This document shows positions 41,101-53,100 of a stretch of DNA of 64,000 nt, piece by piece. This DNA is from Rugalucina vietnamica (taxonomy: Eukaryota > Mollusca > Bivalvia > Lucinida > Lucinidae). Both the position numbers and the translations under genes were made by a program. The stretch spans positions 58,747,812 to 58,811,811 of the forward strand of contig OZ024870.1 in assembly GCA_964017185.1 (NCBI GenBank). Direction: 5' to 3'. The stretch's first letter is position 1. Every line of letters starts with the position of its first letter. The notes beneath the pieces were generated by a model. The model did no database searches, was not told where the DNA came from, and saw only the letters and a program-made list of their open reading frames with translations.

Positions 41101-44100
41101 CAACAATGTGGTTTCCCAACAGGTCTGACACAAACCAACCTGTGCAGTCACAGAAGATGGCTAGAGGCTTGAAATTTTGGATTTAGAAAGAAGTGGAATT
41201 GTACTATCCGTGTAGCGAAAACAAAGGCGCTGATCAGCTTCGCAGTTACCGCGAAGCTGATCTGCGTCTTTGTTTTCGCATATGCAGATCGTTGGTTTAT
41301 CTTAACTTAATAAGTGTTGTAACTTGACTTTTTATGATTTATACTGTAATTTAACATTTTTAATGACCGTTTATTAAAAGACGAGTTGCAAATGTCTTTG
41401 ATGTCAAAGAAGGTCTATTGCAATGAATTCGGGTCACAGTTCTTCGGTAATCTCAAATCCTCATAAATCATTTTTACTCATCAATATGCTTATGTTACTT
41501 ATGTGCAATGGCGAATTTAGAAGGGGTTCCGGAGGCCAGATTATTTCATTTTCATAGGGAAATCTGAGAAAATAAAGGTAAAAATACCCCCCACCCCCTA
41601 TCGATAAAGTTGAACCCCAATTCCAGAAACCCTGGCTTCACCCCTAAAGTTGGTGTTTTTCTTGGAGGAGTGATGCAGATATTAGAGCCGCCTCATGGGA
41701 AAACCAACAATCTGCATATGCGAAAACAAAGACGCAGATCAGCTTCGCGGTAACCGTGAAGCTGATCAGCGCCTTTGTTTTCGCTACTCGGATAGTACAA
41801 TTCCTCTTCTACTTAAATCCGAAATTTCAAGCTTCTAGCTCTTTTCTGTGCTTGTACAGGCTGGTTTATTTCGGACCTGTTCGGAAACCACATTGTTGGT
41901 TTTCCCACGAGGCGGCTCATTAGTTGTCAATTTTTGTTGTTGAGAAGACTATATTACTCCTTTGACAATATCGAACAGCATCTGAGAAATATTTTCATGG
42001 GCATCATTCATATTTCAGGAAAAATTTTACTCAATAGTTTATGTACAGAAGGCCATGAATTAATATCTTCATATAATAAGAGCTGTCGCAGGACAGCGTA
42101 GCGTAGCTCGCCTGACTTGTGCTTTGTCACTAAATCTATTAAAATCTATGACCCATGACTTTGACCTAAAGGTCACTCAGGTCGGCTGTGATGGTACAGC
42201 ATAAAACTTCAGACCAATATCTATCAATATGCAATGTATCAATTTGATCCATCTACTCATTCAAGAGATATAGACTTACAAAAACTTTAACCAAAAACTT
42301 TAACACAAAATTTCTAAGTCCGTGACCTTAACCTCAAGGTCACCCGTGTGGGTCATGATGGTACAGAATAAAACTTCAGACCAATATCTACCAACATGCA
42401 AAGTATCAACTTAATCCATCCACATGTTCAAGAGATGTAGACTTATAAAAACTTTAACCAAAAACTTGAACATAAGAGCAACGCCGACGCTAACGCTAAA
42501 GCCAACGCTAATGCCAACGCCGACGCCGGGGTGACTGCAATAGCTCTTCCTGTACTTTCATACAGGCGAGCTAAAACGGAAAAAGGTTGGCCTTCACTAC
42601 AAACCATTTATATTGCACCCTTTTTCTTATACCTGAATTCCAATGGACTTAAACTTATCTTTATAACCAATAATTAAAGACAAAAACTACTATAGGATTT
42701 ATTGGTAAGGCATAAAATAAGCCCGCCACATGACAAAATGAAAACATGCAAAAATTCCCTGCCACAAGCTATAACAATTGTAAAACAGGCATTTCCCATT
42801 ATCAATTTTTGCCATATACTTTATGGGAAGCTAAGAATCAATTTCTTTCAAGTCGAAAGCAATGCCCAGTTTGATCCATAACTGTACTATGCACATAAAC
42901 ACTACGATTCCAATTTTGTGACATTGCCGCTAAAATTATTGGAAACGGATAATTTTCTCATTGATGTCAACCCTCACATAAATCATGAGGTTATTAATCT
43001 TGCACAACAGCCGTGTTATTAGATGAGCCACATCATGAGAAAACCTGATTTCTGCCTGTGCGAAAACAAAGGCGCAGATCAGCTGTGCAGTCACTGCACA
43101 GCTGGTCAGCGTCTTTGTTTTCGCTACACGGATAGTACAATCTCTCCTCTTGTTAAATCTAAAATTTCAAGCTTCTAGCCTTTTTCTGAGACTGTACAGG
43201 CCAGTTTATATTGGACCTGGTCGGAAAACCCAAAAGACCAGTTTTCTTGCGTCGCGGCTCAGATGCTTTCAGCCATCATATTTTTACACCTTTGCCTTTA
43301 TTTATAATTATTAAATATTATAAAAGACTTTAAGAGGCCTGAAAACATTTAAAGTATCAAAAAACAGCTTCAAAAACCCTTAAAAGTGACCTAAAATGTA
43401 AAAGTCAAGTAGAAAATTAATCAGGAGGTCAATTGGAACATCTAAAAAATGAGCCGTCCCATGGGAAAACAAACAATCTGCATAGGCGACAACAAAGGCG
43501 CAGATCAGCTTCGCGGTAACCGCGAAGCTGATCAGCGCCTTTGTTTTCGCTACACGGATAGTACAATTCCTCTTCAACTTAAATCCGAAATTTCAAGCTT
43601 CTAGCTCTTTTCTGTGCTTGTACAGGTCGGTTTGTGTCGGACCTGTTCGGAAACCACATTGTTGGTTTTCCCACAAGGTGGCTCAATTGTCTGACCTCCT
43701 TGCACTTTCAGAATAATGAACAACAATAATTAAATAACCTTAATAAGTTCGTTTGTGCGAAAACAATGATTGATAGCATCAATGCCGATAAAATCATGAT
43801 TAGTTAAAATCTGAAAGTGAGACAATAATATGCTTCTACTATGTAAACCCTTGGGCTGATATCTTCTATGCACAGACAAGTTTAGATGGTAGCAGCCCGG
43901 TATACCCACCTTCATCCCTGTTGTCTTTCAGTCTGACATTCTTTTTCCTTGCTGGCCCCAGCTCTCGTAGGATCAACTCCTGACCTGCTCGCCAAGATGA
44001 CGTTGTGATGATCTCTGAAAAATGCACAAGTAGCAAATGAGCCGCGACGTGAGAAAACCAGTCTACAGGGTCTGACACAAATTGACCTGTACAGTAACAG

Positions 44101-47100
44101 TAGAAAGCTAGAAGCTTGAAATTTTGGATTTAAGAAGAAGAGTGATTGTACTATCTGTGTAGCGAAAACAAAGGCGCTGATCCGCTGATCTGTGCCTTTG
44201 TTTTCGCACAGGCATAAATCTCACATGTGAATGCATATACTGAGTATTTTTACAAATAGATACCTAGGGGTATACGTAAATGGCTAGACAAAGTCTAACA
44301 CATGAACAACAATTGCTGAAATTTATACATTTACAAAGTGGTATCTGATGCAATCCCTATGCTACTGTTGCATTTTGTTTCTCAAAGTTAAATTGCAGAG
44401 ATTTTTTCCCTTTCTCTCTTCCCAACAAATCTAGCTTAAACAACTTTTACTGATTTTTTTTTCAAGGTTATGGACAGTTTCAATTTCAATTTAAAACCTT
44501 TTACTTCAATCATTTCTCACTATTTGTGTGAGTTCTATTTTCTACAGTTCCATAAGTACCAATGTAATTTTCCTCTCAATTTCACTGACACAATTATTAA
44601 GATGACAATTTAAGGTACAAATAGTTCAATTGCTTGGTCAATTTTCACCTTGTTCTCTTTTCATGGAATCTCTATTTCATGAGAAAATATAAGAATGATA
44701 AATAATAGTTTAATCTGAGCGGCGGTGCGAGAAAACTGGTCTTCAGGGTTTCCGACCAGGTCCTACACAAACAGGCATGTACAAGCACAGAAGTTGCATA
44801 GAATCATGAAAGTTTGGATTTAGGAAGCAGAGGAATTGTACTATCCGTGTAGCGAAAACAAAGGCGCTAATCAGCTTTCGCAGTTACTGCACAGCTGATC
44901 TGCGCCTTTGTTGTCGCATAGGCAAAAATCCTGTTTTCTCATGACATGGCTCATTTATAATTGGTGTAATACTCATACTTGCTTATTTCAAGTTTTCAGG
45001 CATTTGCAAAGCTGATCAGATTGACTTGTGACTTTCTTTCACAAACAACTAACAGGATTTCTTAAGTTAGTGCTCTATGCCACACATACATTTGAGACGC
45101 GGCGCAAGAAAACCAGTCTTCGGGGTTTCCGACCAGGTCTGACACCAACTGGCTTGCAGTCACAGAAAAGGGTAATTGTACTATCCGAGTAGCGAAAACA
45201 AAGGCGCTGATCAGATCAGCTGTGCAGTTACTGTGCAGCTGATCTGCACCTTTGTTGTGGCATAGGCAAAAATCAGGTTTTCTTATGACGAGGCTCATTT
45301 GAGCTCCATTGCAAGAAACTATTTTTTTCCGAGTTTCTGCCACTATGGCCCCCTTGCCAGACAAAAAAACAGGCCTGGTCAATTATGGAAGCTAGAGAGA
45401 GCTTCTATAGAAAAAGAATATGGCAATATAGAAAAAAGTTCAGAGATTTGACTCCCAGTTTTGCCATTGACACTCTAACAAATACTGATAGCAAATTTTC
45501 TTGTCATAAAGCTCATTTATTGATCATATATTTCATCTTTTTAACATGATCTTTTAATTGGCTGATCCACATTTAGTGTCATAACTTTAGTGGAGAAAAA
45601 AATGAGAATAAATTACTTAATTCTAGTTTTGATTAATGTTCCAATCGTCTATGAATATTTGAAATTATCAGGAAGATATGCAAGATATGCTGAGTCGCAG
45701 TTGTTTGCCATGCCATTGCAGTTGATTGCCATGCCATTTTGGCAAAGTTTTAGAACATTTTAGACAAGGCTAGGTCTGCCTCTCTCTACATGTTAGAATA
45801 ATATGGTACAAACTGCCATTGCTAAATTGAAGGTTCACACAAGCAAAAGCCTTTAATAAAGATCTCAGCATATCAGTCTTGTTAGAAGATAAATGCCATT
45901 TTTGGCACAGTAGATTGAATGCATTGGTGAATAGATGTTTAGTATAAATAATCTCACAAAAAATAAACAGCATAGCATATGGCCTTTGGCAAGAAACCTT
46001 GCTCACATGTGCCTTTGTGTCACTTTTTGAACAGCTCAGGTCCCGAGGTTATAGAACTTTTTTTCATGCTCAACTCAGCTGAGACTAAAATTTATCCTGC
46101 TCATAAATGTTAAAATGCCAACAATTGTTGGCATTTAACATTTATTAGCACAATAAATCACAGGCGTTGCTAATCTAAACCTGAATTTTCTACTAATTTT
46201 GCTAATTTATGTATTTATGATTAATCTAAATTTCAGTCTCAGCTGAGATGAGCATGAAAAAAGTTTTATAACCTTGGGTCCAGATTGTTCCTACAGAAGT
46301 AAAGTCTCGACCTTTCAAGTCTGCAAATCCATCTCATCAATCTGACAGAGTTCTCTATGGCAAAACTTACTTATTTGTCTTGAAATGTAATTTGAGAGTA
46401 AGAAAATTTAAAAGGTTTACTGTACCTTTATTCTTTGGTTGTGGTTGCTGTCTGGTTGGTTTCCGACTTGGAGCTATGACTCTGGTAATCTTCTTTCTGG
46501 TACCGTCTCCTGTTCGCTCCTCTTCAACAGTCAACCAACCTATCAAAATGTGTAACAACATTAGACAGGTGAACTATGCATTTTGTTTTTATGCCATTTT
46601 CTTGGATTTAGTCATACTTATTTTGTTTGCTTTGCTTATTTATTTGAGATGAGCCTTAATATCCAGTCAACAACAGTTTTCCCCATTCAAATGCACAGGT
46701 GACCTATGTTGACCCTGCCGTAAAATAGGTTTAGGTCATCACAGGGTCATGATTAATATATACATTGTAGTAATTCGGCCATTGATGCTTCAGGCCAAGT
46801 TTCGTTGAAATTGGTCCACCGGTTCTGGAGAAGAAGATTTTTTGAAGGGTTTTTACCATACATGGGCATGGTAGCCATCTTGGTCATGTGACCTGAATTT
46901 TTTTTATACATATTGGTTCCCCCTTCCTATAGATGCTTCATACAAAATTTGGCTTTGATTGGCCAAACGGTTTCAGAGAAGAAGATCTTTGAAAATGTGA
47001 ACGCAAACATAGACACACAGACGCCGGCTCCACATTCCTATTCCCCATGAGCCTTTGACTCACGTGAGCTAAAAAACCATGTGAAAATTCCTGGGTTAAA

Positions 47101-50100
47101 ATATTTACTACATGTAACTAGGTTGTTAGTCATGACATACATGTATTCACCATACTGCAAGATGATGCTACTGAATACAGGCAAAAATACTTTAAATGGA
47201 AATTAAAGTAATTATCCACTTAATAACAACTTTCTATTTTTGTTTCTGTTGCACTTTTTTTTCATGTTTTGGACCCATAATAATAAAGTCCTTGTACAAA
47301 ACCTACAGTAAAAAGCCAAGGCCATTGAATAATTGCCCACCCAACCAGGCTTATGATATAATCTGAAGATTAGGTTGCATAATTTTTACTTTTGAAACTG
47401 TTTCAAAGTGTGAACAAAATGCTTTGCACGCAAAGATCAAAATGTCAAACATGCAAAAACTTAAACCGTAAAGATTTCTAAAACCAATAAAAGATTTCTG
47501 CTGAAAATTATATCTGATACTGTCATTAACAAAAATGATTGCATAAGTACCGGTTTCACACAATATTAACAGCCATATATTAATGAAAAGAAAGCCATGT
47601 ACTAATATAGCAATTCTTGTGTGCGTGTGCTGTTAATACATGGCTTTTATTTATGCTCGTTACAGGGCGCCACACAAAACACGTGCTAATAATGAGTAAC
47701 TGAAATCCGCCCAGAATAAGCATAAGGATGAAAACTTTTACGCATATGAAAATGTGATGAGGCTGTAAAATAAAGTGCACCATTATTTCTTTTATTTGTG
47801 CAGAATTTATGCAATAATAGAGATCAGAAATGATTTTGTCATTCATTAATATTCGCTAGGTCCCTCGGGTAGTGTTTAAAACACATGGGCTGCGCCCTCC
47901 ATTTTCAACACTCCCCCCGTGCCCTAGCCAATGTTAATGAATGGAAATTCATATTTGATAGCTATATTAACTATTTGTATACAGAAAATCGTCACATCTG
48001 ACTATCATCTACCCAGTCTAATGAAGAAACTCTCCAAGCAAACAACAGAAGATGTCAGAGGTATAAAGCACTATCCTGCCACTTTGTAGCTCTCAAATTT
48101 CTAGCTTTCACCGACAATCTACTATGGATTACATTGTCCAGAAAAATAGATGAGATGACATGGTACAAACATATCAAACCACCTTGGTCTTTTAACAGAT
48201 GGTGCTCTAGGATGTATTGGGTGCCTAAACATTTAGGTACTTTATGTTAAAAAATCTTCCAAGCCTTACTTCCAACAGGTTCTGTCCTTCTGTGAGTGAC
48301 CTTGATAGGAGCTCTCTTTTCTTTCCGTCTCGCATCCTGGTTCTTAGGGGTTTTCTCGACCAATTTGTAATGTATTTCTGATTCACTAAAGCCTGCAACA
48401 AATATGTATAGCTCTTGTAGTAAAGGGATATCAATAACATATTGAAAGAAGATTATTTTTGACAAAGTTTTGTTTGTGGTTTAGGTCCTAGTCAACTATT
48501 TTCAGTAAAACCAAGACCTGCAGGGTTCAAACCAAGGTTCATTTCAGAGCCTGACACTTAAACTTCTACTGGCCAGACCAACCTTTCATTTTCTCTAAAT
48601 CTAACCATATGATGTCTTTGCAAACCTTGCCAGTATATAGCCATCATATGACAACTGTTCTTATAAAGAGCATAGTCAGATAATACATTATTTTCATTTA
48701 AACAGCTGCATAAAAGCACATGGATCAAATTACCCTGCTCATTTAAATGAGAATATCAGCATCAATATATGAGCCGCCTCATGGGAAAACCAACAATCTG
48801 CATATGCGAAAACAAAGACGCAGATCAGCTTCGCGGTAACCGCGAAGCTGATCAGCGCCTTTGTTTTCGCCACTCGGATAGTACAATTCCTCTTCTACTT
48901 AAATTCAAAATTCCAAGCTTCTAGCTCTTTTCTGTAGCTGTACAGGCCGGTTTATGTCGGACCTGCTCAAAAACCGTGTTGTTGGTTATTCCACGAGGCG
49001 GCTCATATGTACCTTTATAATGTGGCAAAGCTGGACCAGCAGCTATTTTCCTGACTTTAGGATGTTTCTCCGAGCCTTCAATGAGATCTTGTGAGCGTGG
49101 AATGATGGGTTCATGGACATCATGTAGCTGATGGGAGGGTCCCACATCGTTAGGGATCCCACCTGTGGCCCCCATCAACCCATCCTCGTGGTTCTCTGCA
49201 AGTAGAAAAAACAAAATAATAATTTTTAATCATCAAAGCGGTTATCTAATCAATGGATACAGAAAATGCGTAATAGCTTAAACTCAAAGAAAAGATAATA
49301 ATATACATGTACTACCAAAATGCAAAGTCAGGCTGCTCCTTTAGAAGCAGTCTAACTTGGTTCGACACTTTTTGCCCAGATTTATCTTTGTCAAAACTTT
49401 GTCAAACTGATCTAAACAATTATTATAACACTGAACTTGTAAAAATTACTAATGGCAGCCACTTTGAGTACCACTTGGATTTCTATGATCATAAGAGCCG
49501 CGTAATGAGAAAAGCGGATTTTTGCCTATGCGAAAACAAAACCGCAGATCAGCTTCGCAGTAATTGCAAAGCTGATCAGTGCCGTTATTTTCGCTACACG
49601 GATAATACAATTTCTCTTTTCTTAAATCCGAAATTTCAAGCTGCTAGACTGCTTCTGTGACTGTATAGGTTAGTTTGTGTCAGACCTGGCGCCTTTGTTT
49701 TTGCTACACGGATAGTACAATTCTACTACTTTCTAAATCCAAAATTTCAAGCCTCTAGCCATCTTCTTGTGACTGCACAGGTTGGTTTGTGTCAGAACTG
49801 GTCGGAGACTGGTTTTCTCGCGTCGTGAATCGTAATATCAAGACAGTGCGGCCGTCTGCAGTGTTAGAAATAAGACCGATACGGTTACTTGTCCGAGGGG
49901 CAACCTAGGAGTGTTTTGAACTTGCCCCACGGGATTCGAACTTGCCCATACTAAAACGCTAATTTTCACGAACAAAGCTATATTTTGTTTTTTAGTTTTG
50001 TATAAGTTTAATAGCTGTTTCAAGATTATTACACCGCTATCAAGAGATAAAAAATGTTTTAATAAGTAAAACTACTTGAACAAAATTATTTTTCTGGAAT

Positions 50101-53100
50101 TTTAGGTTGTCCAGGGGGCAACCTTACAAGTCGATCAACTTGCCCCCAGCAATTTCAACCCGTGGGGGGCAAGTGGGCAATTGCTTATTTCTAACACTGC
50201 GTCTGAGTTTTCAGCTGTTGTCAGATGTTGACTGTCATCTTATAAATACATCTGAGTTGTGTTTGCAAGAATTTTGATTATTGTGGTACCTAGAGTAAAG
50301 ACATTTCATAGTTTATGATTTAAATTCACAACAGGATACCCTGCACACAGAGAATTAGCCCGATGAAAACATGGTAGATCAAATTACAGATTATGATCGT
50401 TTTAATTAATCATAAAACAATAGGCTACTAAGAATACATTGCATGTATACTCCAATTCATAAGTCACGATAATCAACACAAATTGTTCCAAAGTTTGTAC
50501 ATGAAGCGTATAATTTTAAATATATTATGGGTGTAACTTGATACAACCCATCTATAAAAATACTATATCTGTTTATGCATTTATTCTTAACCTCATTACG
50601 GGGTCAATGATTATATTTGGCCTTTTTATGATTATGCCTACATTTTACAATGCCATATCCCATACCATAAATGCTATTATATATAAACAAAATTTATGTA
50701 CCATTTCTAGAAAACAGTTTCACTCCTAATTTTGATTTTTTTTTTTACTGGCAGATAATTTTCTCAAACTTTCCCTTATCTGTGGTGAGACTCAGACTTA
50801 CAACCACAAAACCACAATTTAAACACACCGGTCATCCAGAGACAACCAACATGACTGAGAACAACAAACACAGACAAAATCAATATATGGCTGTATGATA
50901 ACTGTATGGGAACAACTTAACACATATCAAATGATCCATGGTAAGTTGTTCCCAAGCAGATATTCCATCTGCATTAAATTTTGCTGTTCTCAGTCGTAGA
51001 AGTTGTCTATGAAAAGTAATGTCTCTGGATAACCGGTGTGAGAATTGAGAAACCTAATACCCTCTCATGTAGCTTGAGTTACATTCTACAATGTATTGTG
51101 TGTAAATTTTCAAAGATTTAGTGACAATTTAAATGCTATTATATTCAAAGAATAGCACAAAAAACTACCAGCAGAGTAATAATTAGTATTTCAATTGTCA
51201 GAAAGACTTTACCACTTTGTTTACAATGTAGTAAATATAGGTGGCCCTGAGACTGTAGATTTAATGGAACTGAACCAATGCTTGTCTGTAACTAAATTAT
51301 ATGAAAGGTGCTGACCAGACCATGCGCTTTAAACAATTTCTCATGTTCTATGTTGAAAATAATGTCTAAATTGTCCATCTACATACAGCATTTTGATCTG
51401 TTTGTTTGTTTGTTTTAATTGATGCTTATTGTCCCAGTCAACAGCTAAGGTCATGTCGGAACGTTGCCTCCATTTCATGAAACTGTTATACATGATCTCA
51501 TATGAGTTGGCGCTGGTTGTATCCGGATAACCAGCGTGTTTACTCCCCAATAAACAGCTATGGTCATATTGGAACAATGTAATACTGGACCACACACAAC
51601 AGCAATTAAACGTTGTTAAACATATAATCATAACCAAATTTGGTCACCTAACTTTGTATAGTTCATTCATCCCAACACTAATTAGCCATTTATGAATGTT
51701 ATCAGAAAGTAAATAATAAATCATAATGTAATGTACTTTAAGAAAAATGCATACAATCTAACAAAAATAAATCCTTTCAAAAGATATCAACAGAACTTAA
51801 GTTCAATGACTGAAACTCAATTCATTGGTCATGTCTAAAGATCAATCTTTCATGTTTAACCTTGATTTACTATTTAATTTAATCAATCAAATTCTGAGAC
51901 TATTAAACTACTATGGTTTAATAATCATCAGACAAAATGTTTTCATTTCTTCGAGAGGAAGAGAGGAAGGCTACAAATTTTGCATGTGACTGACATTCAG
52001 AGTTGAAAGTCTTGAAAATGTTTCAGGAAGGTAAAAATCTTAAATTTATTCATAGCACTATATCCTTCATGTACTAGACATTTCTAGACATCAACCCCCA
52101 TAGATATTCTATATCTTTGTTATCTTGCAAAATTCCAATTTACACAGAATATCAGTAAGTGGCAGCCATCTTTGAAGCCATCTTTATTATATTTCATACT
52201 TTACTTACATAAACTGTCACAGATTTTTCAGGTCTTACAAAACAGTTGTGGCGCTGAAGTATTGAGGAATTCATTGCAAAGCCACAAATTGGAGAGAAAT
52301 CTGAATAGGGAGTTATTTGTGTCTCTGCAGAGCATATATCAACGGCAGTGCCCAAGTATCATATAGCTGTATCCATACTGTTGCTAAATGTATAATCAAA
52401 CCCAGCTAACAATGCAAACTTTTTTTTTTATCAAATTCAATTATTTTTATCAAGGACTTCAGCAATATAAAATGCAAACAAAAATTGAAACTTGTGACCC
52501 CATAATCAGTAATCTATCACTTGAGACCAGCTTCTCAAGCTTTGCATCATGTGGTATAGACAGGTAAAATGTAGATTTCAACAGGCATCAAGCTGAAGAC
52601 CAAACAATCCCGACAAAACAGCATTTTTTTACAGCAAACAGAAGGTGGAACAACCCACAGCCCCTTTGTTATGTAGAGGCTTATTTTAGCCAAGAAAAGT
52701 TATACCTTCAAAATTACACGAAACACCACTTAAAAATTTTATTTGGATCAAATGTGAAATATATTGCTGACAAAATTGTTCCCATTAAGAACTTCAAGCA
52801 TTCCTATCTTTTTTGGTAAATTTAAATGGCATTGACATATTGAGTAATGATATTAACCTCAATCTAGATTTGGAAAGTCATAATATAACAAAGCAGTAAA
52901 ATGTCTAGCCAATTTAGTTCTGACTTGATAAACATACCTTTCAGATATCAATACTCAATGAAACGTGAAATAAAGAGAGTGACCTACTTTAGGAGCTAAA
53001 AATGTCCCCAAATGTCAACTATTATCTGTTCTTGGTTCAGTTAATGGTGTGCGAGTAATCATCTTCAGAAGAAGAAAAACATACTGGTCAATTATTACTT

